A DNA stretch of 64,000 nucleotides from PSRF01 sp051000815 (GTDB lineage Bacteria > Acidobacteriota > Blastocatellia > Pyrinomonadales > Pyrinomonadaceae): assembly GCA_051000815.1 (NCBI GenBank), contig JBPCNX010000039.1:38071-102070 (forward strand), written 5' to 3'. Every line of letters begins with the position of its first letter. The first letter of the stretch is position 1. The notes under the pieces were generated by a model that was given only the letters and a program-made list of their open reading frames with translations, was not told the DNA's origin and did not search any database. Shown here one piece after another: positions 17,361 to 25,582 of the stretch. The translations under genes and the position numbers were made by a program.

Positions 17361-18452
17361 ATGTTGTCTCTAGCCGAACGCCTGCGCGAGCGCATTCAAC
17401 GCGAAGGGCCACTCTCTTTTCACGACTGGATGGCTGCGGCGCTCTACGACCATGAGCAGGGTTATTACTGCCGGCAGCGAAGCCGTTGGGGCAGGGGAGG
17501 CGACTACCGCACCAGCCCGGAACGCAGCCTCCTTTTCGCCGCAACGTTCGCCCGCTACTTCGCTAAACTTTACGTCGAACTCGGTTCACCTCCTCAATGG
17601 GCGTTGATTGAAGTTGGTGCCGGCTCAGGTGAATTTGCCGAGGTGGCGCTGGACACGCTTCGGCTGCGATCGCCCGAAGTTTTTGCGGCAACCAGATACG
17701 TTATCGATGAACTTGGCCCGGACTCCCGCGAGCTCGCTCGTGGCCGGCTCGCGCGTTTTGGTTCTCAAGTGCAATTCGCGAAGCTTGAGACACTGGAAGG
17801 TCTGGCGGCGGGAGTAATCTTTTCCAACGAATTGCTGGACGCTTTTCCGGTTCATCGTGTGACGATGGAACAGGGAGTACTGCGCGAGTTCTTCGTTGCT
17901 GCGTCCGACGCGGGGACGTTCGGATGGAAGTTATTTGATCCCTCAAAGGAGCGACTGAAGAAGTATTTCGATGCGATCGGAGTGGAGTTGGCTGAAGGCC
18001 AAATCGCGGAAGTGAACCTGGAAATCGATGACTGGGTCAGGAGTGCTAGTGAAAAACTGGAGCGAGGCTATCTGATAACCGTCGACTACGGAGCAGAAGC
18101 TCACGAACTCTACTCCGCTGCCGCACGTCCTGAAGGGACCCTGCGAAGTTTCCACCAGCATAGATTCTCTGCGGACCTTCTTGGGAACTCGGGCGAGCAG
18201 GACATTACGAGTTCCGTTAATTGGTCGCAGGTAAGGCAGTCTGGTGAAGCGCTGGAACTGCAGACGATCGAGTTTGAGAGACAGGATCGCTTTCTTATGA
18301 ACGAAGGACTGCTTGATGAGCTGGAACTGAGAGTGGGTGAATGCAAAGATGAAGGAGAGAAAATCCGTCTGCGCACCAGCGCCCGAGAGATGATCCTGCC
18401 GGACGGTATGGCCGCAAGTTTCCAGGTGCTTGTGCAACGGAAGCAGGGGTAG
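17361..18452 (+). CDS. MidA/NDUFAF7-type SAM-dependent methyltransferase
   Basis: 363 residues. Family members methylate arginine in a complex I subunit in eukaryotes; bacterial homologues are usually annotated as class I SAM-dependent methyltransferases. Signatures seen are GPLSFHDWMAAALYDHEQGYY (a split form of the family N-terminus), GRGGDYRTSPE near 50-60, the SAM-binding EVGAGSGEFA near 84-93, and FSNELLDAFPVHRV near 152-165. C-terminal ITVDYGAEAHELY is also typical. The original downstream sequence is interrupted by the transposon inserted at 18547. Confidence 0.9.
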   Translation: MLSLAERLRERIQREGPLSFHDWMAAALYDHEQGYYCRQRSRWGRGGDYRTSPERSLLFAATFARYFAKLYVELGSPPQWALIEVGAGSGEFAEVALDTLRLRSPEVFAATRYVIDELGPDSRELARGRLARFGSQVQFAKLETLEGLAAGVIFSNELLDAFPVHRVTMEQGVLREFFVAASDAGTFGWKLFDPSKERLKKYFDAIGVELAEGQIAEVNLEIDDWVRSASEKLERGYLITVDYGAEAHELYSAAARPEGTLRSFHQHRFSADLLGNSGEQDITSSVNWSQVRQSGEALELQTIEFERQDRFLMNEGLLDELELRVGECKDEGEKIRLRTSAREMILPDGMAASFQVLVQRKQG

Positions 18453-18546
18453 TGCTGCGGCGATGCTCACAAAGTGTATGGCAAACAGAGGTACGGTTGG
18501 TCCGGCTTGTCGTTTAAAGTAAACAACGCAATCACACCAGGCGGGC

Positions 18547-18576
18547 GGTAGTGCTCCGTTAGTGTGTTGCTATTCT
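18547..18576. repeat. Transposon left terminal inverted repeat
   Basis: 30 bp, exact reverse complement of 20372-20401. The 8-bp target duplication ends at 18546. Confidence 0.95.
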
Positions 18577-19232
18577 GGTGGCCCTCTGATTTGGTTCGCT
18601 CTGCCAAACTTGAAGGGCGGGCGTTTGTGACAATGAGGAAAATCACCAAGCTTCACAAGGAAGTTATCGATCCGATGGTCGGCGATGCTTTCACGTTTGT
18701 TGGAATTGAGCGCAACACAAAGTTAATCCTAGCTTGGCACTTAGGTATCCGCGACACCACCAACACAGAGGCTTTCACTGAAAAGCTAAGCCACGCTACG
18801 AGTGGACGGTTTCAATTAACGACCGATGGCCTTGCTACCGATCCTGATGCCGTTTCCTATTCGCTGGGCACTCGCGTTGACTATGCTCAGTTAATCAAAG
18901 TCTACGGAAAGAACGATCACGAAGGGGAGCAGAAGTATTCGCCACCTGAGGTGGTAGACACAGTTACGAAGCCTTTAATCGGCAACCCTGACCCTAGCAG
19001 AATATGTACGTCAATAGTTGAGAGAAGCAATCTCAGCATCCGTACAAGTGTGCGGAGACTTACCCGTCTAACAAACGCTTTTAGTAAGAAGTGGGAAAAC
19101 CTGCACGCTATGATGAGCCTGTATTTCGCGTTCTATAACTTTTGTCGGATTCATTCTTCGATTCGTTGCACTCCCGCAATGGAGTCAGGAATCACCAAGC
19201 ATGTATGGAGCCTGCGAGAACTGTTAGCTTAA
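18564..19232 (+). pseudogene. IS1-family-like DDE transposase, N-terminally truncated
   Basis: 222-codon frame; only the part from about codon 24 is transposase. Recognisable family blocks are GDAFTFVGIERNTKLILAWH, the DDE aspartate context QLTTDG, LIKVYG, GNPDPSRICTSIVERSNL (containing the catalytic Glu in VER), and RLTRLTNAFSKKWENLHA. The usual first 80-90 residues, including the helix-turn-helix region and the first catalytic Asp (DEIW-type motif), are missing. The frame instead runs into the left terminal repeat, where a GTG at 18564 opens it. The segment after TTDG also differs from the family (ATDP in place of the usual Tyr region). It is likely inactive. The stop is 5 bp from the stop of the convergent cargo gene. 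Confidence 0.82.
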
Positions 19233-19237
19233 AGTCG

Positions 19238-19645
19238 TTAAGGGTTGGGAATGACACCTACCCTGACTAGAAAGGGCTCCTTGTAAGCTTGTTTGCCGTT
19301 AATGAAAACCCGCAAGTAGTGTAGGCCTACGTGACTAAAAATGATTGGTGCAAAGGCAAAGCCCGCTACCCCGCCATCGGTTCCCGTAATCCCAGGAAAA
19401 GCTATTTCGTCGCTGGATATTAAGGGTGTCCCATCAGGATTAACTACCTCGGCCTTCATCGTTACCTCATCGCTAGGGCCTCGCAGTCCGACCACAAACA
19501 TCAGAACTACATTCTTACCTAACTCACCCACTGCGACGTTGACATCCGGCAGCACGCCAAAGAAGCCAAGAACGTTTAATTTGTTGTTGATTTCTCGGCG
19601 AATACCCTCACAAATAAAAGCATAGCCAACGCTTGGAATGGGCAT
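19238..19645 (-). CDS. Transposon cargo: DUF6941-like protein
   Basis: 135 residues, no signal peptide. The pattern FICEGIRREINNKLNVLGFFG followed by a beta-rich region (NVVLMFVVGLRGPSDE, MKAEVVNPDGTPL, HYLRVFINGKQ) resembles DUF6941 proteins, whose function is unknown. Its ATG overlaps the stop of the upstream gene as TGATG, so translation is probably coupled. It is the last gene of a three-gene set reading inward from the right end of the transposon. Confidence 0.7.
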   Translation of the reverse strand: MPIPSVGYAFICEGIRREINNKLNVLGFFGVLPDVNVAVGELGKNVVLMFVVGLRGPSDEVTMKAEVVNPDGTPLISSDEIAFPGITGTDGGVAGFAFAPIIFSHVGLHYLRVFINGKQAYKEPFLVRVGVIPNP

Positions 19646-20064
19646 CAGTTATCCCCTGGGATAACGATTCTACTCGTTGTCCCCACACGTTGAGACAATC
19701 TAGAAAACTCCAATGTCATAACAGGTTGAGTGCCTGACAAAACAAATGCCGCAAACGTGGCCGCGATGCCCACAAGACGGAAGCTATCAGTATGAACAAA
19801 GTTCGTCCTACAGACTTCTACACTATTCGGAATAGACATGGTTTGCTTGACCGCAAAGCGTATTCGCTTGTCAAGAAAGCGCCATACAAGGTAAGCAAGA
19901 CCGCCACCCAGACTTAGCGAAACCACTCTGGCTAAAAGGCTATTAGTTCCGATGTCTAGCACAAGAAAGTAAATTAGCGTTGTTGGAATTGAGCAGAGGG
20001 CAATTCCCATAAACTGCAAGAACAGTTTAATTAGGTCACGCCCAAATGATGCCGACTTTTCCAT
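19645..20064 (-). CDS. Transposon cargo: membrane protein of unknown function
   Basis: 139 residues with about three membrane segments: near 12-36 (FLQFMGIALCSIPTTLIYFL), 42-60 and 98-112. It is not recognised as a known family. It overlaps the upstream cargo gene by 29 bp and the downstream one by 1 bp, which suggests a single co-translated unit. Base composition is more AT-rich than the flanking chromosome. Confidence 0.65.
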   Translation of the reverse strand: MEKSASFGRDLIKLFLQFMGIALCSIPTTLIYFLVLDIGTNSLLARVVSLSLGGGLAYLVWRFLDKRIRFAVKQTMSIPNSVEVCRTNFVHTDSFRLVGIAATFAAFVLSGTQPVMTLEFSRLSQRVGTTSRIVIPGDN

Positions 20065-20314
20065 ACCAGATTCCTTTCACGCCGATTTGTACTATTTTGA
20101 CAATCATCAAAAATAATGCTGCGGCAATAAGCAAAAACAAACCATTCAATTCGATATTTATGATGATGCCATGTTGCTCTGGGAAAAGGAAACCAGCGTA
20201 AAGGATTAGGAATTTGAAGATAGTTAAGGCTGCGGCATCCGCAATGAGGTACCTGACTAAGATTCGCAGTTCTTCAATTGGAATCCAGCTTAGAATCCGG
20301 TCTGAAACGTGCAT
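20036..20314 (-). CDS. Transposon cargo: small membrane protein of unknown function
   Basis: 92 residues from the ATG at 20314 (MHVSDRIL). The frame also stays open to a GTG at 20386 inside the terminal repeat, which would add 24 residues. Two membrane helices are likely (about 25-43 and 53-80, with GLFLLIAAALFLMIVKIVQIG). It is the first gene of the cargo set. A possible promoter combines a TTGCTA in the right terminal repeat with TATAAA. No family is recognised. Confidence 0.6.
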   Translation of the reverse strand: MHVSDRILSWIPIEELRILVRYLIADAAALTIFKFLILYAGFLFPEQHGIIINIELNGLFLLIAAALFLMIVKIVQIGVKGIWYGKVGIIWA

Positions 20315-20351
20315 AATACTTTCTTGGGGGGTAAGGTAAGAAGCCGCCCGC

Positions 20352-20381
20352 TTTATATCACCGGCGGCATTAGAATAGCAA
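20352..20381 (-). promoter_or_regulatory. Candidate promoter for the transposon cargo genes
   Basis: On the minus strand TTGCTA (20376-20381, inside the right terminal repeat) is followed after 18 bp by TATAAA (20352-20357). This would make the terminal repeat supply the -35 element. Confidence 0.45.
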
Positions 20382-20401
20382 CACACTAACGGAGCACTAC
20401 C
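20372..20401. repeat. Transposon right terminal inverted repeat
   Basis: 30 bp, exact reverse complement of 18547-18576, followed by the second copy of the target duplication AGGCGGGC (20402-20409). Confidence 0.95.
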
Positions 20402-20644
20402 AGGCGGGCTGGCGATAGCGCGTTAGCAAAAGCTATTCTGTCGCGCCGCTTCGCGGGCTCTTAAATCATTTAACGCTCGGCGACCTGAGGCTCACGCCCC
20501 AGGCTCTATGCTTTCACCTCTGTCGCAGGTTCATTGAAGTGGCTCAGACCTAAGCAGTCTCTTCTGCGTTGGACACAGCGATTGGCTTTTACTATCCTCT
20601 TCAGCCGAATCCCTTTTTCCATTTAGTTTGAGAGGAGACACCCC

Positions 20645-21154
20645 ATGCCCTTGAGTGATGCATTATTGCCGGAGTTTGATCTCGAAATGGCGAACACGCG
20701 CAAAACGCTCGAACGTGTTCCCACTGACAAATTGGACTGGACGCCGCACGCGAAGTCGATGACGATGGGCGGGCTCGCCACACATTTGAGCAATCTTCCC
20801 AGCTGGACCAACTACACCATCGATGAGGACTCGTTGGACCTGGCGCCAGGCGGTGTACCGCTTCCCCAGGCGACCCCGGTTACATCGTCCGCTGAACTGC
20901 TCGAAGTTTTTGATAGCAACGTGGCGAAAGCGAGGGCGGCAATAGCGGGAGCCAGTGATGAAGATTTGTTCAAGATGTGGGCCTTGCAGCGCGCCGGCAC
21001 CACACTGATGACTTTACCGAAGGTTGCCGTGCTGCGAGGCTTCGTGTTGAATCACAACATTCACCATCGCGCCCAGCTCGGGGTTTATCTGAGGCTCAAC
21101 GATATTCCGGTCCCGTCCATTTACGGTCCGTCGGCGGACGAGAATCCATTCTAA
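20645..21154 (+). CDS. DinB family protein
   Basis: 169-residue four-helix-bundle protein of the DinB/YfiT metalloenzyme superfamily. Members include thiol-dependent transferases, but many have no known reaction. The likely metal ligands are His in ATHLSNLPSW near residue 47 and the pair in NHNIHHRAQLG near 137-141. The ATG is preceded by GAGAGGAGA. It lies 235 bp after the transposon and converges with mlaD, whose stop is 3 bp away. Confidence 0.88.
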   Translation: MPLSDALLPEFDLEMANTRKTLERVPTDKLDWTPHAKSMTMGGLATHLSNLPSWTNYTIDEDSLDLAPGGVPLPQATPVTSSAELLEVFDSNVAKARAAIAGASDEDLFKMWALQRAGTTLMTLPKVAVLRGFVLNHNIHHRAQLGVYLRLNDIPVPSIYGPSADENPF

Positions 21155-21157
21155 AGG

Positions 21158-22303
21158 TTAGAACAGCTCGAACTTGATGGTCAGATATTTTTTAGGGTTT
21201 TGGCGGAAGTCGTAGATCAGCTTCACACCTTCAGACGAAAGTTGATTGACGTTGGAGTAAAGCGCTTCGTCGGTGAGAAGTTTTCCCACAGTGCCCTCGC
21301 CGCGCTGGGCTGCTGAGACCATGGTGTCGATTCGCTCAGCGGTGGTGTTAAAACGAGCGATGGCGGAGCGGGCGTCGTTATACATTTGCTCATCTTTAAT
21401 CAACTTACCCAGCGTGCCGCGGCCGGCATTAATGTCGGTGATCATCAGGTTGATCTGATCCACCGAACGATCGAGCCGATCTGCCGTGCGGTTGATGCGG
21501 TTATAGAGTTGATCGTCCGTCAGCAGTTTACCCGCCGTGCCACGTCCGGCACGCAAATCCTCCGCGATTAGCCGCAGCTGACCGGCAATGGTATTAGCAT
21601 TGTTGTAAAGCTCAGGGTCATTAATGAATCTGCCTGCGGATCCTTGGCCCGATCTAATCTGACGCAGCATATCTTCAGTCTCACGAATGGTGGCGTTGAG
21701 ATTGTTGTAAAGGGCTTCGTCCGAAAAGAGACGTCCAACAGTTCCTTTCCCATCCTTCACATCGCGGACCATTCCGTTAATCTCGTCTGACAACTTACTA
21801 AGGCGCTGAGCCAGATCTGTTCCTGAAGTGGCAAAGTCGTTCACGGTGTTGGACGATGAAGAAGGCAGTATTGCGTAATCCTGAACCGGTTGACCAAGAG
21901 CGCTTCCCGGAGTGATGTTGATCAGCATCTCATTGCCGAGCAGGCTGGGTGAGCCTTGCTGAGCGGTTGAGTCAGTCCGGATTCGTTCATTCGCCGGACG
22001 GCCATCAATGGTGGAATCAATTATCATCAACGCCTCGACCTTAGGCGCATTGGGCACACCCGAAGGCGCTAAAAGGGTGATCTTGTCGATCTTTCCTACG
22101 CGGACACCGGCAAGTCTGACCTCGGAACCGTCACGAAGCCCGTTGGCGTCACCAAACTGCGCCTTCAGATGTAATTTCTTGCTAAAAGGATTGATATCCC
22201 CTGAGGCGTTAAGAATCAGAAATATTAGAACCGCGATCGAACCCAGAACGAGCAGGCCGACGCGAAGCTCCCTGAACGAAACCGTTTTCTTTGATGGCGG
22301 CAT
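21158..22303 (-). CDS. mlaD: MlaD/MCE family protein with five tandem C-terminal repeats
   Basis: 381 residues, anchored by one N-terminal helix (about 15-32) in the inner membrane and facing the periplasm. The MCE domain (about 45-125) binds phospholipid in transport between the membranes. The C-terminal half carries five copies of G-x-G-(T/S)-x-G-(R/K) followed by D/P-E/Q-LYN. They begin at about residues 185, 219, 253, 294 and 335, so the period is 34 then 41 residues. It is the last gene of the mlaE-mlaF-mlaD operon, 9 bp after mlaF. A TAGGAGAT ribosome-binding site precedes the ATG. Confidence 0.9.
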   Translation of the reverse strand: MPPSKKTVSFRELRVGLLVLGSIAVLIFLILNASGDINPFSKKLHLKAQFGDANGLRDGSEVRLAGVRVGKIDKITLLAPSGVPNAPKVEALMIIDSTIDGRPANERIRTDSTAQQGSPSLLGNEMLINITPGSALGQPVQDYAILPSSSSNTVNDFATSGTDLAQRLSKLSDEINGMVRDVKDGKGTVGRLFSDEALYNNLNATIRETEDMLRQIRSGQGSAGRFINDPELYNNANTIAGQLRLIAEDLRAGRGTAGKLLTDDQLYNRINRTADRLDRSVDQINLMITDINAGRGTLGKLIKDEQMYNDARSAIARFNTTAERIDTMVSAAQRGEGTVGKLLTDEALYSNVNQLSSEGVKLIYDFRQNPKKYLTIKFELF

Positions 22304-22312
22304 GACTATCTC

Positions 22313-23221
22313 CTAGCGACCTCGTAGAAACTTCTTAATATAGGCATCGTCACAATTACGTAAACTCTCATCCGTGCCACTGAATATGATCTTTCCCTCT
22401 CGCATCATCATAACCTTGCTGTTAACCAGGCAGAGTCGTTTGCCTTCTTCTTCAAAAACCACTTCGCCTGCTTCGTTAACCACGGCGTATTCGGAACAGA
22501 GATAAGTGAGATTGTTCATTTCATGAGTTACAAAAATCGATGAGACGTCTTCAAGATCGCGCAGCTTCATCGCCAGTTCGCAGATCGTGCGAGCGGTGGG
22601 AGGATCGAGGCCAGCGGTTGGCTCGTCAAACAAAACAATCTTGGGATCCCCTATGAGCGCCCGGGCGATGCCCACGCGCCGCCGCATGCCGCCCGATAAT
22701 TCAGCCGGCATTTTGTCGATTGCGTCTTCGAGATTGACGAACCGCAGCATGCGCCGGACTTCAGGTTCAACCTGGTCCTCAGGCACACCTTGTTCGTGGA
22801 GGCGATAGGCGACGTTGTCATAAACAGAAAGCGAATCGAAGAGTGCGCCTTCCTGAAACACCATGCCGATGTTTTTGCGCACTTCCATCATCTGCGCTTC
22901 GTTGTGATTAGTGATGTCTTCGCCATCGACAAGCACGCGTCCCGCGTCTGGTTTGAGCAACCCTAAAACCAGCTTGATGATAGTGGATTTGCCGCCGCCG
23001 GAACCGCCAAGAATGATCTTGGTTTCACCTCGCATGACCTTGAAGCTGAGATTGTTCAGGACGGGGCGATCGTCGAACGAAAGGTCAACGTTTTGAAATT
23101 CAATTGCCGGGGTGATCCGGTTGTGATCGTCCACTTCAGCAAAAGTCGACCCAGCCGCTTCGTCGCTCATGTCGCCCATGGGTGCGTGAGCCGGCGGAAG
23201 GTGTGTTTGTAATTCCGACAT
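22313..23221 (-). CDS. mlaF: Mla-type lipid ABC transporter ATPase
   Basis: 302-residue cytoplasmic ATPase energising lipid transport with MlaE and MlaD. Walker A is GGSGGGKST near residues 72-80, the signature LSGGMRRRVG near 170 and Walker B IVLFDEPTAGLD near 190-201. Helix signature GLDPPTARTI matches MlaF. The first 35 residues are a hydrophilic extension. The C-terminus (KFLRGR) is typical of the family. It sits 16 bp after mlaE and 9 bp before mlaD on one transcript. Confidence 0.93.
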   Translation of the reverse strand: MSELQTHLPPAHAPMGDMSDEAAGSTFAEVDDHNRITPAIEFQNVDLSFDDRPVLNNLSFKVMRGETKIILGGSGGGKSTIIKLVLGLLKPDAGRVLVDGEDITNHNEAQMMEVRKNIGMVFQEGALFDSLSVYDNVAYRLHEQGVPEDQVEPEVRRMLRFVNLEDAIDKMPAELSGGMRRRVGIARALIGDPKIVLFDEPTAGLDPPTARTICELAMKLRDLEDVSSIFVTHEMNNLTYLCSEYAVVNEAGEVVFEEEGKRLCLVNSKVMMMREGKIIFSGTDESLRNCDDAYIKKFLRGR

Positions 23222-23237
23222 AAACTTTCAGGAAGTC

Positions 23238-24008
23238 CTAAACAGTCTGCATCCCGAGAAGGTATTGCAAGCCGCGAGAGAGGAAGAAGTCGGCGATGAT
23301 TACCACGATCGACGCCGTTACTACTGACTTTGTGGTTGCACGACCCACTCCCACGGTACCGCCGTCGGTGCTCAAGCCTTTGTAACAGGAAATGGACGCA
23401 ATGATGAGCGCAAAAAATATCGGCTTGATTACGCCGCCAATAATATCATCGGTTGTAATTCCCTCGCGAACAGATGTCAAAAATTGATCCATCGACAAGC
23501 CGTAAAGACCTGTGGCGACAACACCGCCGCCAATGATTCCGACAACGTCAGCGATCACGGTAAGCAATGGCAGGCTGACCAGCAGGGCTATCAGCCGAGG
23601 TCCGACCAACTTGCGGATGGGGTCTGTCCCCAGCGCCCGCATGGCGTCGATTTGCTGCGAGACAGTCATCGAACCGAGTTCCGCCGCGATGGCAGACCCG
23701 ACACGCCCTGTCACCATGAGCGCGGTCAGCACCGGCCCCAGTTCCCTAACAAGTGAGATGGCAACTAGTCTGCCCGTCTGAGACTGCGCTCCATAAAATG
23801 CCAGGGTGGGAAAAGTTTGCAGGGTGAGCACGCCGCCGGTGAAGAAGCCGGTGAGGAGGACGATGGTCAGCGAGCCGACGCCGATCCCGTCCATTTGCTG
23901 AATAATTTCCGGAATGTATCGCGGACGTTTAAAAATGCCGCGAGCGGCGCGAGCCGCCAGCAACGTCGTCTCCTGCAATTCAAGCAGAGCGCGTGTGGCG
24001 AAGTTCAT
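23238..24008 (-). CDS. mlaE: Mla-type lipid ABC transporter permease
   Basis: 256-residue inner-membrane permease (MlaE/DUF140 family) with five to six helices. Family segments are IQQMDGIGVGSL near 35-46, GRLVAISLVRELGPVLTALMVTGRVGSAIAAELGSM (in pieces near 83-118), and EQ-type SQQIDAMRALGTDP near 121-134. It is the first gene of the mla operon, and probably transcribed from the 270-bp gap upstream, where no clear promoter was identified. Confidence 0.93.
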   Translation of the reverse strand: MNFATRALLELQETTLLAARAARGIFKRPRYIPEIIQQMDGIGVGSLTIVLLTGFFTGGVLTLQTFPTLAFYGAQSQTGRLVAISLVRELGPVLTALMVTGRVGSAIAAELGSMTVSQQIDAMRALGTDPIRKLVGPRLIALLVSLPLLTVIADVVGIIGGGVVATGLYGLSMDQFLTSVREGITTDDIIGGVIKPIFFALIIASISCYKGLSTDGGTVGVGRATTKSVVTASIVVIIADFFLSRGLQYLLGMQTV

Positions 24009-24281
24009 TCGAAGATGCGAAGCGAGTGTGCCTTGATTGACGCGTAGATCTTCTTGTTAGCTAGAGCAAGCGGTGCACGGCAGCGTCGCTGAGCAGGGTT
24101 GATAAGTGGCCCAGCTCACACCTACCGTTTTCAAGGGCGGCTTATGATGCTCAAATTGTTAGCGATGCGTCAAGGGGAATACCAGAAAACGAGGCGGGGA
24201 CTGCCTATATTCGGAGGCGAGTCTAAGGAGTACTCAGAACGTGGAGGGCAGGCAAACGAGAGAGGTTAACCGGTTCGGTAT

Positions 24282-24839
24282 CTAGGGACGCGGCCGGCGA
24301 TTAGAATCCAGACGCGGCAAGATCGGGGCGATCGTGTTGCGCTCAGGCAAACCTCGACGGTTGACTCTTTCCCGGCGCCGCAGTTCGTTATTTTCCTGAC
24401 GGTCCCGGCGATAATCTCTCACGTTCTGACGCAAGGTTCGGAGCGTGGCAACTTGCTCCGGAGTCAATACCCGTCTGACTTTCATTTCAGTCATTACGCG
24501 CATCCGCATCGATGCGGCCTGGGCCTCCGCGACATCTCGCAAACGCTGCTCGACTACACGATCGTCAGGGTTGTCAGAATCAAGCACTTCCTCAAGCGCT
24601 TGATTAGTTTCCCGAAGTCTCTGGTTGATAGCGGCTCTTTCGCCCCTCATGTCTTCCCGGATCGCTCGGATGCGTTCACGTTGTTCCGGACTCAACTTCA
24701 GATCGCGAATCGGGTCGGCGCTGAGCGCACCCTGTTGTCCCTCGCTCGGCAGCTGTTGCCCGATTGAATATGACGCGGCGGCGACAATGAAGATTGTCGC
24801 CAACAGCAGCATTAAGACCATTCGTTCTTTGCTTCTCAT
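24282..24839 (-). CDS. Spy/CpxP-like periplasmic protein
   Basis: 185 residues. A signal peptide (about 1-28, LLLATIFIVAAASYSIG) is followed by a highly charged helical region with LKLSPEQRERIRAIR near 47-61 and RRVLTPEQVATLR near 122-134. These LTxEQ-type repeats are the hallmark of Spy/CpxP-family chaperone or metal-stress proteins. The start at 24839 follows GAGGTGATT. It is the last gene of an ECF sigma/anti-sigma operon, so it is a likely target of that stress response. Confidence 0.82.
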   Translation of the reverse strand: MRSKERMVLMLLLATIFIVAAASYSIGQQLPSEGQQGALSADPIRDLKLSPEQRERIRAIREDMRGERAAINQRLRETNQALEEVLDSDNPDDRVVEQRLRDVAEAQAASMRMRVMTEMKVRRVLTPEQVATLRTLRQNVRDYRRDRQENNELRRRERVNRRGLPERNTIAPILPRLDSNRRPRP

Positions 24840-24866
24840 AATCACCTCTAACCTCACCCGCTCTAA

Positions 24867-25565
24867 TCATTCCTTATTGATTTGTTCACCGAGGAGATCC
24901 AGGTCTGAATCCTCTCCCAGTGAAATCAATCTCAGGTCTGCTGCCAATTGTGCACGTTCGCCGGGTGTCAACGGCGCCCGGGGTGTCGTGGCAATGTTTC
25001 GAGTCGGTTCTTTAAACCGCGGCAGATTGGGAAGCTTAACCGGCGGCGGCTGCGTTTCTTCCTTAGAACTGCCGGTATGTTGCACGTTCAATTCACGCAG
25101 CCGGCCTTGAAGCTCCTGTTCAACCTTAGCTTTCAGTTCCTGCTCGGAGTAAACCTTTTCGTCGCGAACCAACGTTACCTTTGGTTTCTCCCGCAGGTGC
25201 AAAACTATCCACACCGCCGCCACGCAGAACAGAATTGACGCGAACGTTACCGCGCCTTTCAACCACAGCGGCGAGATGGCAAAAAACTGTCGAATGGCAA
25301 TCAGTGCAGACGGGCTTGCGGAATGATTGAACACCAGACCAGCACGCTCGTTAGCTCGCCCCCCGTTAATGCCTAACGATTCCTTACGCCAGTCGATCAC
25401 GCCAGCTCTAATTTCCCGAAACGCCACCAGCTCGCGTTTACACTCGACACACTGTGCCAGGTGCCGTTCAAAGTCATGAGCTTCGCCCTGGTTAACTTCG
25501 TGATAGAGGAACGCAATCAGGTCATTTCCTCGTTCACAAATTGGAGCATCTCTTCGCTCTTTCAT
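24867..25565 (-). CDS. Anti-sigma factor with zinc finger
   Basis: 232 residues. The N-terminal zinc-finger anti-sigma domain (about 9-50) has the HxxxCxxC ligand pattern in RHLAQCVECKREL. One transmembrane helix (about 105-128, KGAVTFASILFCVAAVWIVL) connects it to a periplasmic region. This region has a coiled-coil-like stretch (SEQELKAKVEQELQGRLREL) and a proline-rich part. It is expected to hold the adjacent ECF sigma factor inactive until an envelope signal. GGGAGAGGAA precedes the ATG; the sigma gene ends 17 bp upstream. Confidence 0.87.
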   Translation of the reverse strand: MKERRDAPICERGNDLIAFLYHEVNQGEAHDFERHLAQCVECKRELVAFREIRAGVIDWRKESLGINGGRANERAGLVFNHSASPSALIAIRQFFAISPLWLKGAVTFASILFCVAAVWIVLHLREKPKVTLVRDEKVYSEQELKAKVEQELQGRLRELNVQHTGSSKEETQPPPVKLPNLPRFKEPTRNIATTPRAPLTPGERAQLAADLRLISLGEDSDLDLLGEQINKE

Positions 25566-25582
25566 CTTTCCTCTCCCGTTTT

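Larger units (their letters stand above)
18547..20401. mobile_element. IS1-type transposon with cargo genes (1,855 bp)
   Basis: The ends are perfect 30-bp inverted repeats: 18547-18576 (begins GGTAGTGCTCCGTTAGTGTG) and 20372-20401. The insertion is flanked by an identical 8-bp target duplication AGGCGGGC (18539-18546 and 20402-20409). Inside are a truncated IS1-family-like transposase on the plus strand and three small genes on the minus strand. The GGT-type ends and 8-bp duplication fit the IS1 family. Perfect ends and duplication imply a recent move. Because the transposase lacks its N-terminus, movement was probably helped in trans. Confidence 0.92.
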
